Positions 16,906 through 25,522 of a stretch of DNA of 64,000 bases are shown here, piece by piece (position 1 is the stretch's first letter; the number at the start of each line of letters is the position of its first letter). Source of the DNA: Plantactinospora sp. KBS50 (GTDB lineage: Bacteria > Actinomycetota > Actinomycetes > Mycobacteriales > Micromonosporaceae); contig NZ_CP022961.1 in the NCBI RefSeq assembly GCF_002285795.1, positions 6,142,001 through 6,206,000 of the forward strand. The letters run 5' to 3'. The notes below the pieces were generated by a model. The model searched no databases and was not told the DNA's origin. It saw nothing but the letters and a program-made list of their open reading frames with translations. The translations under genes and the position numbers were made by a program.

Positions 16906-17919
16906 TCAGGCCACGTCCCGCCGGCGCATCAGCCACAGCGACGTGACCAGCACTGCCAGCGTGCCCAGGCCGAAGACCCAGGCCGAGTGCTGCCAGGTCA
17001 CCACGTACTCCGCGGGCCGGCACACACCCTGGGCGAAGTCGCAGGCGGCGTAGTCCTGCAACGGCCACTTTTTGAGGAACCAGGACAGGGCATAGCTGGA
17101 CAGCACGTACCGGTCGGCGAAGTGCACCCCCGCCACGTGCAGCACGGTGCGCAGGCCGATCTCGCTCAGCACCCCGACCGCGACGGCCACGCCGAGCGCC
17201 ATCGCGGTGTGCCGGCCGATCGAGGCCAGCCCGAACGCGATCACCGCGACCGCCAGCACCAGGCCGAGCCCGCGGGCGCCGGTGAGGCCGAGCGACTGCC
17301 AGAGCCCGCTGGTGAGCTTGCCGGTGGTTCCCCGGTACCGGGCGATCAGCCAGAACGCCAGGGTCCAGAGCGCACCCAGGCCGAGCGCCAGCCCGAGCAT
17401 CCCGGTGAGCAGGGCGGCAAGCTTCGTTCCGAGTACGGTGAGCCGCTTGGGCCGCCACAGCAGCAGGTTCATCATGCCGCCGGTGCTCCACTCCGCTCCG
17501 ACGAAGGAGGCGCCGACGATGAACGCGAACAGCACGAAGATGCCGGCGAAGACCGACAGGAAGGTGTCGAACTCCTCCCGGAAGTTGAACTGGTACGGCA
17601 GGTACCAGTCGGTCTGGAATTCCTCCCGTCGGGGCAGGAAGCCCTCGCCACAGTCCGGCGGGTACCGGTCGCTGATCGACTCGCCCCGCTCCTGCGCGGC
17701 GCGGCACTCCCGCACCTGCTCCTGCTGGTCGCGGAGCACCTGCTGGTAGCTGGCCTCGGCCTGCTGCTGCGCCGAGGCCAACTCGGCCGGGCCGATGTGG
17801 TGGCTGGTGACGCTGAACGCCGCGGCGATCCCGGCCAGCCCGAGGATGAGCAGCCCCATCATCAGCCGGGTGAGCCGGCGCTTGAACAACCGGCGTAGCT
17901 CGGTCCGGTACAGGCTCAT
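16906..17919 (-). CDS. ABC-2 type transporter permease
   Basis: 337 residues with about six membrane helices: MMGLLILGLAGIAAAFSV near the N-terminus, FAGIFVLFAFIVGASFVGAE, LGLALGLGALWTLAFWLI, GLGLVLAVAVIAFGLASI, ALGVAVAVGVLSEIGL, and VFGLGTLAVLVTSLWLM. A long loop between helices 1 and 2 contains an extracytoplasmic helical region (SAQQQAEASYQQVLRDQQEQ). It pairs with the ATPase encoded directly upstream; the two overlap by 4 bp (ATGA). Probable exporter; the substrate is unknown. ATG at 17919 follows GGGAGGGTGGGGAG. Confidence 0.9.
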   Translation of the reverse strand: MSLYRTELRRLFKRRLTRLMMGLLILGLAGIAAAFSVTSHHIGPAELASAQQQAEASYQQVLRDQQEQVRECRAAQERGESISDRYPPDCGEGFLPRREEFQTDWYLPYQFNFREEFDTFLSVFAGIFVLFAFIVGASFVGAEWSTGGMMNLLLWRPKRLTVLGTKLAALLTGMLGLALGLGALWTLAFWLIARYRGTTGKLTSGLWQSLGLTGARGLGLVLAVAVIAFGLASIGRHTAMALGVAVAVGVLSEIGLRTVLHVAGVHFADRYVLSSYALSWFLKKWPLQDYAACDFAQGVCRPAEYVVTWQHSAWVFGLGTLAVLVTSLWLMRRRDVA

Positions 17920-18914
17920 ACTCCCCACCCTCCCTGGGCGGTGCCGGCCTGGCCGGACACCGACTCGTCGACCTGCCGGTGCTGGCCCGGCACCGGCGCG
18001 GTGCCGGTCAGTTCGAGGAAGACGCTCTCCAGATCCACCGTGACCGGCGTCAGTTCGGCGACGTACAGGTCGTGCGCGGCGAGGGTACGGGTGATCTCTG
18101 CGGGCTGGTCCAGGCCGCGTACCAGCAGGTGGTCCTCGGCCACGGTGGTGTTGGCGCCGGCCCGGGTCAGTTCCTCGGCGGCCCGCGGCAGGTCGGCCGC
18201 GGCTTCGAGGCGTACCCGGTGTCCGCCGCCGGAGTGTTGGGCCAGGACCTCGGCCACCGGCCCGGTGGCAACCCGTCGGCCCAGCGAGATGATGGTGACC
18301 GAGTCGCAGATGAGCTGCACCTCGCCGAGGATGTGGCTGGACAGCACGACGGTCATCCCGGACGCGGCGAGGTCGCGCATCAGCGATCGCATCTCCCGGA
18401 TGCCGCCCGGGTCCAGCCCGTTCGCCGGCTCGTCCAGTATCAGCAGCTTGGGGTCCTTGAGCAGCGCCGACGCGACGGCCAGCCGCTGCTTCATGCCGAG
18501 TGAGTAGGTCCGGACCCGCTCGCCGGCGCGGTCCCGCAGGCCGACCAGTTCCAGCACCTCGTCCACCCTGGACCGGGGTACGCCGCCGGCGCCGGCGAGC
18601 AGCGCGAGGGTGTCCCGGGCCGAGAAGTTCGGGAAGAACTGCGGGCTCTCCACGATGGCGCCGACCCGACCGGCGACCCGCGGCAGGGCGTGCGGCACCT
18701 CCTCCCCGAGCAGCGCCATCCGCCCGCCGTCGGGGCGGATCAGCCCGAGCAGCGTCCGCAGGGTGGTGGTCTTGCCCGATCCGTTCGGGCCGAGGAAGCC
18801 GTGCACCTGTCCGGCGTCGACCACCATGTCGAAATCGTCCAACGCGCGCCGGGTGCCCCGGCGCCGGCTGCGGTACGTCTTGCGCAGCCCGGCTATCTCC
18901 AGTACGGCTGGCAC
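17916..18914 (-). CDS. ABC transporter ATP-binding protein
   Basis: 332 residues. Walker A GPNGSGKTTT, Q-loop near ESPQFFPNFS, signature YSLGMKQRLAVA, Walker B LLILDEPANGLDP and the H-loop His in VVLSSHILGEV are all intact. The C-terminal 90 residues (HRVRLEAAADLPRAAEELTR onward) are the extra domain seen in drug-export-type ATPases such as the DrrA/CcmA group. It works at the inner membrane face with the overlapping permease. GTG at 18914 has GGGAGGATCA before it. No regulator lies in the operon. Confidence 0.93.
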   Translation of the reverse strand: MPAVLEIAGLRKTYRSRRRGTRRALDDFDMVVDAGQVHGFLGPNGSGKTTTLRTLLGLIRPDGGRMALLGEEVPHALPRVAGRVGAIVESPQFFPNFSARDTLALLAGAGGVPRSRVDEVLELVGLRDRAGERVRTYSLGMKQRLAVASALLKDPKLLILDEPANGLDPGGIREMRSLMRDLAASGMTVVLSSHILGEVQLICDSVTIISLGRRVATGPVAEVLAQHSGGGHRVRLEAAADLPRAAEELTRAGANTTVAEDHLLVRGLDQPAEITRTLAAHDLYVAELTPVTVDLESVFLELTGTAPVPGQHRQVDESVSGQAGTAQGGWGV

Positions 18915-19018
18915 TGATCCTCCCGGCTCTCCGTTATCACGGGAGGCACAATACTCTGCTATCCGGAATAGCGGTGCCCCGAACCGCCCGGAGCCGCCGC
19001 GAGACCGTGGGACGCGGC

Positions 19019-19804
19019 TCAGGCGCAGACGACCTGCGCCCCGGCCGCCCGGAAGGCGTGCACGGTCGCGGGGTCGGCGCCCGAGTCGGTCACCAGCACC
19101 TCGATCCGCTCGACCGGGCAGATCCGGGCGAACGCGTGCCCACCCAGCTTCGAGGAGTCGGCGATGATCACGACCCGCTTGGCCCGCGCCACCATGAGGT
19201 TGTTCATCGCGGCCTCCCCCTCGTGGTGCGCGGCCGCGCCGAGCTGCGGATCGACCGCGTCCACCCCGAGCAGGGCGACATCCAGGGTCACCTCGCGCAG
19301 CAGCGCCCCGCCGAGCGGGCCGACCAGTTCGAACGACTTGGGCCGGACCACCCCACCGGCCACCACGACCTTCATCCGGGAGCGCACCAGCAGCTCGTTG
19401 GCGATGTTGAGCGCGTTCGTCACCACGGTGAGCTGGGCGCCCTCGGCGCTGGTGTTCAGGTCGGGGCGTACCGCCAGCGCGCGGGCCACCTCGGTGCTGG
19501 TGGTGCCGCCGTTGAGCCCGACCACCATCCCGGGCGAGACCAGCGCGGCGGCCGCGGCGCCGATCCGCTGCTTCTCCGCCGAGTGCTTGGCCGTCTTGTA
19601 CCGCAGCGGCAGGTCGTAGGACACGCCGTTGGCCACCGCGCCACCCCGGGTACGCGTGATCATCTGCTGCTGGGCGAGCTGGTCGAAGTCGCGCCGGATG
19701 GTGGCCTGGGAGACGCCCAGCCGGTTCGCGGCGTCCTCCACGCTCACCCGGCCACTGTCGGTGAGCAGTTCGAGCAGGGCGTTCCACCTGGCGTACCGGT
19801 CCAC
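19019..19804 (-). CDS. DeoR-family transcriptional regulator of amino-sugar use
   Basis: 261 residues. N-terminal DeoR helix-turn-helix (residues about 6-60) with RLGVSQATIRRDFDQLAQQ, followed by the sugar-phosphate-sensing isomerase-like domain: GLNGGTTSTEVARAL, VVTNALNIANEL, VVVAGGVVRPKSFELVG, LLGVDAVD and VVIIADSSKLGG. It is divergent from a SIS/ROK/nagA operon and should repress it until a sugar phosphate is bound. GTG at 19804 is preceded by GGGAGGCTCGG. The 200-bp spacer to the operon has repeated GCGCGAAA-like and GTGCAC-like words that could be half sites. Confidence 0.92.
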   Translation of the reverse strand: MDRYARWNALLELLTDSGRVSVEDAANRLGVSQATIRRDFDQLAQQQMITRTRGGAVANGVSYDLPLRYKTAKHSAEKQRIGAAAAALVSPGMVVGLNGGTTSTEVARALAVRPDLNTSAEGAQLTVVTNALNIANELLVRSRMKVVVAGGVVRPKSFELVGPLGGALLREVTLDVALLGVDAVDPQLGAAAHHEGEAAMNNLMVARAKRVVIIADSSKLGGHAFARICPVERIEVLVTDSGADPATVHAFRAAGAQVVCA

Positions 19805-20006
19805 CCGAGCCTCCCTGCACGTACCGTGATGAATTGCGTGCACGATAGTGCGCGAAACGAGCGGTACGCAAACGGTTGACCTGCGCGATCGTCCAGAATG
19901 TTGCCACGGTCCAGCCAACTCGCGCAGAATGATGCGCCAAATACGGCCCATCCGAGCTGTTTCACGCAGCTCGGTCACGGCCGCGAAACATCCGCGAGGA
20001 GCAGCA

Positions 20007-20939
20007 ATGGCGTACGTCGATGCGGAGATCGCCAGCCAGCCGGAGTGCTGGCAGCGGGCCGCCGAACTGGCCCCGCAGGTCTCGGCGGACCTGCCCGACC
20101 CCGGGGAACGGGTCGCCGTGGTCGGCTGCGGCACCTCGTGGTTCATGGCCATGGCGTACGCCGCGCTGCGGGAGACCGCCGGCCAGGGCGAGACCGACGC
20201 CTTCCAGGCATCGGAGTTCCCGACCGGCCGCCGGTACGACCGGATCCTGGCCATCTCCCGCTCCGGCACCACCACCGAGGTCCTCGACCTGCTCGGGGCG
20301 ATCGGCGGGCAGTGCCCCAGCACGGTCATCGTCGCCGACCGGACGTCCCCGGCCGCCCGGCTGGCCACCGCCGCCGTGGCGCTGGAATTCGCCGACGAAC
20401 TCTCGGTCGTGCAGACCAGGTTCGCCACCGGCGCGCTCGCGCTGCTGCGCGCCTCGCTCGGCACCGACCTGCCGGCGCTGGCCACCGACGCCGAGGTGGC
20501 CGTGCGCTGCCCGCTGCCGGTCGACCCGGAGCGGGTCGAGCAGGTCACCTTCCTGGGCACCGGCTGGACCGTGGGGCTGGCCCAGGAGGCCGCCCTCAAG
20601 TGCCGGGAGGCCGCCACCTTCTGGGCCGAGGCTTACCCGGCGATGGACTACCGGCACGGTCCCATCTCGATCGCCGGCCCCGACCGGCTGGTGTGGGCGC
20701 TCGGCCAGGTCCCGGCCGGGCTGGAGGACGAGGTCGAGGCCACCGGCGCGACCTTTCTGCACAGCCGCACCCACGGCCGGCACACCGTGCTCGGCCGGTG
20801 GGCGGCCGGGCGTACCCCGCTGGACCCGATGGCCGACCTCGTGCTCGCGCAGCGCTTCGCGGTCGCGCTGGCCCGCACCCGCGGGCTCGACCCGGACACC
20901 CCGCGGCACCTGCGCCGCTCGGTGGTGCTGACCGGATGA
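20007..20939 (+). CDS. SIS-domain sugar isomerase/deaminase (AgaS/NagB-II-like)
   Basis: 310 residues with two SIS folds: AVVGCGTSWFMAMAY with SRSGTTTEVLDLL in the first, and FLGTGWTVGLAQEAALKCRE with EAYPAMDYRHGP in the second. This is the GlmS isomerase-half layout used by glucosamine-6-phosphate or galactosamine-6-phosphate deaminases of the SIS type. With a ROK kinase and NagA behind it, removal of the amino group from a hexosamine phosphate is the likely step. There is no glutaminase domain, which argues against GlmS. ATG at 20007 after GAGGAGCAGC. It overlaps the next gene by 4 bp. Confidence 0.87.
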   Translation: MAYVDAEIASQPECWQRAAELAPQVSADLPDPGERVAVVGCGTSWFMAMAYAALRETAGQGETDAFQASEFPTGRRYDRILAISRSGTTTEVLDLLGAIGGQCPSTVIVADRTSPAARLATAAVALEFADELSVVQTRFATGALALLRASLGTDLPALATDAEVAVRCPLPVDPERVEQVTFLGTGWTVGLAQEAALKCREAATFWAEAYPAMDYRHGPISIAGPDRLVWALGQVPAGLEDEVEATGATFLHSRTHGRHTVLGRWAAGRTPLDPMADLVLAQRFAVALARTRGLDPDTPRHLRRSVVLTG

Positions 20940-21853
20940 CCGACGTCGTCCTCGCGCTCGACGTGGGCGGCACCGGCATCAAGGCGGCCCTGGTCGGGGT
21001 CGACGGCACCGCCCGGCACACCGAACGGCACCCCACCGGCGCCGAACGTGGCCCCGACGCCGTGGTGCAGACCATCCGGAGCATCGCCGCCGGACTCGCC
21101 CGGACCGCCCGGGACCGCGGTTGGACGCCGGTGGCCGCCGGGATCGCCGTACCCGGGGTCGTCGACGAGGCCCACGGGATCGCCGCCTGGTCGACAAACG
21201 TGGGCTTCCGGGACGTACCGCTGCGCGACCTGGTGGCCGACCACCTGGCACTGCCCGCGGCGCTCGGCCACGACGTGCGGGCCGGCGGCCTGGCCGAGGC
21301 GCGACTCGGCGCCGGACGCGGCCACGACCACGTGCTGTTCGTCGCGGTCGGCACCGGCATCGCCGCCGCGCACGTGGTACGCGGCAGCGCCGCCGCCGGA
21401 GCGCACGGCGCCGCCGGCGAGCTGGGACACCTCGTGGTGCGCCCCGGCGGCCCGCGCTGCGGCTGCGGCCAGTCCGGCTGCCTGGAGGCGGTCGCCTCGG
21501 CGTCCGCGGTCGCCCGCGGCTACGCCGCCCGCACCGGCACCCCGGTCAGCGCGGCCGAGGTGGCCCGGCGCGCCGCCGCCGGTGACCCGTCGGCCCGCGA
21601 CGTGTGGCGCGATACGGTGGACGCGCTCGCCGACGGCCTGCTCGCCGGCCAGACGCTCTACGACGTCTCGGTGATCGTGCTCGGCGGTGGGCTGGCCGAG
21701 GCGGGGGAACAACTGCTCGGCCCGCTGCGCGCCGCGCTCGCCCAGCGGCTCACCTTCCAGCGGGAACCCGCGCTGGTCCGCGCCGCGCTCGGCGACGAGG
21801 CCGGCTGCCTCGGCGCCGCACTGCTCGCCCTCGACAGTTTGGAGAGTTCCTGA
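20936..21853 (+). CDS. ROK-family sugar kinase
   Basis: 305 residues. N-terminal ATP-binding segment ALDVGGTGIKAALVGVDG, catalytic region with GHDVRAGGLAEARLGAG, a second phosphate loop VAVGTGIAAAHVV, and the ROK zinc signature GELGHLVV with CGCGQSGCLEA. It phosphorylates a hexose or N-acetylhexosamine; the operon points to GlcNAc, GalNAc or a related sugar. Start in an ATGA overlap with the SIS gene; the stop overlaps nagA by one base. Cytoplasmic. The exact sugar cannot be told from the sequence. Confidence 0.9.
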   Translation: MTDVVLALDVGGTGIKAALVGVDGTARHTERHPTGAERGPDAVVQTIRSIAAGLARTARDRGWTPVAAGIAVPGVVDEAHGIAAWSTNVGFRDVPLRDLVADHLALPAALGHDVRAGGLAEARLGAGRGHDHVLFVAVGTGIAAAHVVRGSAAAGAHGAAGELGHLVVRPGGPRCGCGQSGCLEAVASASAVARGYAARTGTPVSAAEVARRAAAGDPSARDVWRDTVDALADGLLAGQTLYDVSVIVLGGGLAEAGEQLLGPLRAALAQRLTFQREPALVRAALGDEAGCLGAALLALDSLESS

Positions 21854-22974
21854 TGGTGCTGCGGGTAGCCGGCAAGGTGGTGACGCCCTCCGGCGTCATC
21901 CGGCAGGGCTGCGTGGAGATCGACGGTGAGCGGGTCACCGCGGTCGCGGAGTACCCGTCGATCCGCGACGGCCACTGGATCGTCCCGGGCTTCGTGGACA
22001 TGCACACCCACGGCGGGGGCGGGCACACCTTCACCACCGGCGATCCCGAGTCGGCCCGACTGGCCGCCGAGTTCCACCTCGGCCACGGCACCACCACGCT
22101 GCTCGGCAGCCTGGTGAGCTGCCCGCCCGAGCTGATGCGCTCGGCCACCGTGGCGTTCGCCCCGCTGGTCGCCGAGCGGGTGCTCGCCGGCATCCACTAC
22201 GAGGGGCCGTACCTGTCCGAACTGCGCTGCGGCGCGCAGCACCCCGAGTACCTCCGCGACGCCGACCCGGGCGAGCTGACCGAGCTGCTCGACGCGGCCG
22301 ACGGCACCGTCCGGATGGTCACCCTCGCGCCGGAGCGGCCGGGCGCGCTGGACGCGATCAAGCTGCTGGTCTCCCGGGGCGTGGTGGCGGCCGTCGGGCA
22401 CACCGACGCGACGTACGAGCAGACCCGGGCGGCCATCGACGCCGGCGCCACGGTGGGCACGCACGTGTTCAACGGCATGCGTACGCCGCACCACCGCGAA
22501 CCCGGACCGGTGTACGCGCTGCTGGGCGCGCCCGACGTGGTCTGCGAGCTGGTCGCCGACGGGGTCCACCTGCACGACGGCACCCTCGCCTTCGCGGCCG
22601 GCGTGGCCGGCCCGGACCGGACCGCGCTGATCACCGACGCCATGTCGGCGGCCGGGATGACCGACGGCGACTACGAGCTGGGCGGGCAGGACGTGGTGGT
22701 GACCGGCGGGGTGGCCCGGCTCCGGCAGCCCGACGGCAACCCGGGGGCGATCGCCGGCAGCACCCTGACGATGGACGCCGCGCTGCGCCGCGCCGTGGCC
22801 GCCGGCATCTCCGTTCCGGACGCCAGCCGGATGGCCTCGGCCACCCCGGCGCGGGCGCTGGGGCTGGACGGGCAGGTCGGATCGTTGCTTCCCGGCTGGC
22901 GCGCCGACCTGGTCATGCTGGACGAGGACCTTCAGGTGGTCCGGGTGATGCGGGCGGGTACCTGGGTGGACTGA
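21853..22974 (+). CDS. nagA: N-acetylglucosamine-6-phosphate deacetylase
   Basis: 373-residue amidohydrolase-fold enzyme that removes acetate from N-acetylhexosamine 6-phosphate. Metal site motifs in order: VDMHTHGGGGH, the Glu in GIHYEGPYLS, His in AAVGHTDATYEQ, His in GTHVFNGMR followed by PHHREPG, and the catalytic Asp in ALITDAMSAAG. Length is normal. The ATG overlaps the ROK kinase stop (TGATG). The last 62 bp overlap the convergent PAP2 gene. No transporter or chitinase is in the operon, so uptake is encoded elsewhere. Confidence 0.95.
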   Translation: MVLRVAGKVVTPSGVIRQGCVEIDGERVTAVAEYPSIRDGHWIVPGFVDMHTHGGGGHTFTTGDPESARLAAEFHLGHGTTTLLGSLVSCPPELMRSATVAFAPLVAERVLAGIHYEGPYLSELRCGAQHPEYLRDADPGELTELLDAADGTVRMVTLAPERPGALDAIKLLVSRGVVAAVGHTDATYEQTRAAIDAGATVGTHVFNGMRTPHHREPGPVYALLGAPDVVCELVADGVHLHDGTLAFAAGVAGPDRTALITDAMSAAGMTDGDYELGGQDVVVTGGVARLRQPDGNPGAIAGSTLTMDAALRRAVAAGISVPDASRMASATPARALGLDGQVGSLLPGWRADLVMLDEDLQVVRVMRAGTWVD

Positions 22975-23752
22975 CCGCCGGGCCGGCCGCGTACAGGGCC
23001 GGGCGGTCCCAGCGACGCAGCACCGCGGGCAGCGGTACGTCGTCCCAGGGCACCCGGCCCAGCAGCCGGTCCAGCAGCAGCCCCAGCAGCAGCCCGGCGA
23101 CCGAGTCGGTCAGCCAGTGCCAACCCAGGTACGTCGTGGTGACCAGCAGGATCGCCGGCGGCAGCACCCGGATCGCCCGGATCAGATTCGCCGGTACCCG
23201 CCGGCCGTGGCTGCGCAGCAGGGCCGCCAGCAGCAGCGCGATCACGCCGTACCAGACGATCGCGTTGGCCAGGTGACCGGACGGGTACGACATGCCGTAC
23301 CGGCCCGGGGTGTGGAAGAGCTGGACCGCGTCCTCCGCCGGCAGGTGCGGCGCCTTCTCGGTGGCGCTCGGTGCGGCCCGGTCGGTCCACAGCTTGAGCG
23401 GCCCGACCACCAGGTAGAGCAGGACGAACGCGCCGGCGAACACCAGCGCCGGCCGCACCGAGCGGGTACGCAGCACCAGCAGCCCGCCGACGATGCCGAC
23501 CACCGGCATCAGGACCTGGCCGCCCTGGCCGAGCGTGTTCAGCACCCGGGCGATCCAGTAGCCGGCCGGCGGCCGGTGCGCACCGGCCCAGTCGGCGACC
23601 GCGCGGTCCAGCCCGTACCGGTGGCCGACGGCCAGGGCCAGGGTCAGCGCGACGAACGCGACCAGCAGGAGCAGGTCGAACCACCAGCCGGCGGGTCGGA
23701 CCGGACGGGTCCGCGGCCGGGGCTGCGGTCGTACCGCTGGGGTCGGGCGCAC
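22913..23752 (-). CDS. PAP2-family membrane phosphatase
   Basis: 279 residues, about six membrane helices. Phosphatase motifs are present in order: KLWTDRAAPS (motif 1, KxxxxRxxP), YPSGHLANA (motif 2, PSGH), and LGWHWLTDSVAG (motif 3 around the second catalytic His). It probably dephosphorylates a lipid phosphate such as undecaprenyl pyrophosphate or phosphatidic acid on the outer membrane face. Start GTG at 23752, with TAGCGT exactly 6 nt upstream and no ribosome binding site, so probably leaderless. The C-terminal 62 bp lie antisense to nagA. Confidence 0.9.
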   Translation of the reverse strand: MRPTPAVRPQPRPRTRPVRPAGWWFDLLLLVAFVALTLALAVGHRYGLDRAVADWAGAHRPPAGYWIARVLNTLGQGGQVLMPVVGIVGGLLVLRTRSVRPALVFAGAFVLLYLVVGPLKLWTDRAAPSATEKAPHLPAEDAVQLFHTPGRYGMSYPSGHLANAIVWYGVIALLLAALLRSHGRRVPANLIRAIRVLPPAILLVTTTYLGWHWLTDSVAGLLLGLLLDRLLGRVPWDDVPLPAVLRRWDRPALYAAGPAVSPPRYPPASPGPPEGPRPA

Positions 23753-23853
23753 CCGACCACGCTACCGGTCCGGCCGGCCCGGACCCGCCGGGCGGCTGTG
23801 GCACCGGCCACGCGGGGCGGCGCCGGATGCCGGACAGGCGTCATGCTGGAAGC

Positions 23854-25230
23854 GTGCGGATCACCTCGGCCCTCATCGACCCGGCGCTGCTCGACCTCCC
23901 CTGGTCGACGCCGCTCGAAGAATGGCCCGCCGACCAGCTCGTCGCGCTGCCCCGGGGCATCTCCCGGCACGTCGTGCGGTTCGTCCGGCTGGGCGAGACG
24001 GTCTACGCGGTCAAGGAGACCGGCGAGCGGATCGCGGAGCGCGAGTACGACCTGCTCCGCGCGCTGGAACGGATCGACTTCCCGTCCGTGGAGGCGGTCG
24101 CCATCGTGGCGGACCGGCAGACCGAGGACGGCGAGCCGCTGGATCCGGTGCTGATCACCCGGCACCTCCAGTTCTCCCTGCCGTACCGGGCGCTGTTCTC
24201 GCACACGCTGCGGCCCGAGACCATGACCCGACTGCTCGACGCGCTCGCCGCGCTGCTGGTCCGGATGCACCTGACCGGCTTCTTCTGGGGTGACTGCTCG
24301 CTGTCCAACACGCTGTTCCGGCGCGACGCCGGTGCGTTCGCCGCCTACCTGGTGGACGCCGAGACCGGTGCGCTGCACCGCCAGCTCTCCACCGGGCAGC
24401 GCGGCGAGGACCTGGAGATCGCCCGGGTGAACATCTTCGGCGAGGCGCTCGACCTGGCCGCCGCCGGACTGCTGCACGAGTCCATCGACCCGGAGGCGGT
24501 CAGCGAGGAGGTCGTCCGCCGGTACGAGGGGCTGTGGCACGAACTCACCTACGAACAGCAGGTCGAACGGGACCACCGGCACGACATCGAGACCCGGATC
24601 CGGCGCCTCAACGACCTCGGGTTCGACGTCGCGGAGGTGACCATGTCGGTCTTCGACAACGGCCGCTACCTGGTCCGCCCCAAGGTGGTCGACGCGGGCC
24701 ACCACACCCGGCGGCTGCTCCGGCTGACCGGGCTGGACGCCGAGGAGAACCAGGCCCGGCAACTGCTGAACAACCTCGACGCGTACCGGGCGGAGAGCCA
24801 CCTGACCAACGAGGAGCAGGCCGCACACCGCTGGCTCACCGAGGTCTTCGAGCCGGTGGTCCGGGCCGTACCGGCGCACCTGCGCCACAAGCTGGAGCCG
24901 CAGGAGGTCTTCGCCCAGATCATCGAGCACAAGTGGCTGCTGTCCGAGCGCGCCGGCCGGGACGTCGGGATGGCGCCCGCGGTGCACTCGTACCTCGCCG
25001 ACGTGCTCGCGCACCGGCCGGACGAGCAGGCCGTCCTGGGCACCGACGCGAGTTTGCTGGAGGACGCGAGCCTGCTGGAGAACGAGTCCGGTCTGCTCGA
25101 CACCGACACCGACACCGACACCGGCACCGGCACCGACACCGACACCGGCACCGACACCGACCTGCTGGATGTCGACTCCGACGGTGGATCACCGGCGACC
25201 GACCCCGCTCCGACCAGGGGTCTGCGCTGA
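23854..25230 (+). CDS. DUF4032 / LPS-kinase-like protein
   Basis: 458 residues. The N-terminal half has a protein-kinase-like layout: Lys in VYAVKETGERIAEREYDLLR, then a helix with MTRLLDALAALLVRMH, the catalytic-loop-like FFWGDCSLSNTLFRR and the metal-binding Asp in AYLVDAETG. This is the arrangement seen in Kdo/WaaP-type kinases, and DUF4032 follows from about residue 220. Function unknown. The last 60 residues are an Asp/Thr repeat coded by a GACACC hexanucleotide array. GTG at 23854 has CATGCT 6 nt before it, which fits a leaderless message. The protein is cytoplasmic by prediction. Confidence 0.85.
   Translation: MRITSALIDPALLDLPWSTPLEEWPADQLVALPRGISRHVVRFVRLGETVYAVKETGERIAEREYDLLRALERIDFPSVEAVAIVADRQTEDGEPLDPVLITRHLQFSLPYRALFSHTLRPETMTRLLDALAALLVRMHLTGFFWGDCSLSNTLFRRDAGAFAAYLVDAETGALHRQLSTGQRGEDLEIARVNIFGEALDLAAAGLLHESIDPEAVSEEVVRRYEGLWHELTYEQQVERDHRHDIETRIRRLNDLGFDVAEVTMSVFDNGRYLVRPKVVDAGHHTRRLLRLTGLDAEENQARQLLNNLDAYRAESHLTNEEQAAHRWLTEVFEPVVRAVPAHLRHKLEPQEVFAQIIEHKWLLSERAGRDVGMAPAVHSYLADVLAHRPDEQAVLGTDASLLEDASLLENESGLLDTDTDTDTGTGTDTDTGTDTDLLDVDSDGGSPATDPAPTRGLR
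25099..25161 (+). repeat. Hexanucleotide microsatellite (GACACC/GGCACC) in the DUF4032 gene
   Basis: Ten or so in-frame copies of GACACC or GGCACC encode Asp-Thr and Gly-Thr pairs. The array keeps the frame whatever the copy number, so only tail length would vary. Confidence 0.9.
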
Positions 25231-25248
25231 CGGCGGGTCACGGATCCG

Positions 25249-25395
25249 CACGCCATCTCCGCCGGTCGCCTACCGCCGCATCACCGCGACCCCTTCGGCC
25301 GCATGCTGGTGGCGCAGGCGATCACCGAAGATCCGACCCTGGCCTCTCGGGACGCGTCGGTGGCGCTGTACGACGCCGGCATCCTCAAGGTGTGA
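25249..25395 (+). pseudogene. Remnant of a PIN-domain (VapC-type) toxin gene
   Basis: A 48-codon stretch ending in TGA reads like the last third of a PIN nuclease: LPPHHRDPFGRMLVAQAI followed by LASRDASVALYDAGILKV. The family pattern is H-x-D-P-F-D-R-x-L-xA-Q-A, then a strand carrying a catalytic Asp. The N-terminal two thirds with the other acidic residues are missing; upstream is the end of the DUF4032 gene. No antitoxin gene is visible. It is a decayed toxin fragment directly beside the palindromic element at 25.4 kb. Confidence 0.8.
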
Positions 25396-25406
25396 CCGCG
25401 CCTTCG

Positions 25407-25522
25407 GCGGGTCACCACGCAGGGTGACCTCGCTGGTCGCGACAAGACTTTTAGTTGCTATACCCGAGAGTCATAAAAATGACCCTCGGGTATACCTGCG
25501 AAAGATGTGTTCGGTCCTGGCC
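25407..25522 (+). repeat. Dispersed palindromic element, copy A
   Basis: A 16-bp imperfect inverted repeat (25459-25474 against 25479-25494, one mismatch, AAAA loop) lies in the middle of a segment of about 110 bp that is similar, in inverted orientation, to 48148-48250. Shared words in order are GGTGACCTCGCTG, CGCGACAAGA, AGAGTCATAAAAATGAC, GAAAG and GTGTTCG..TCCTGGC. The stem is AT-richer than the surroundings. No conserved reading frame. It could be a MITE-like element or a remnant operator region of a toxin-antitoxin locus. Confidence 0.75.

Noticed and set aside
25099-25161. Short regular repeats as a possible CRISPR array
   Set aside because: The units are contiguous hexamers inside a coding frame with no spacers. 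The same holds for the 30-bp units at 14521-14610.
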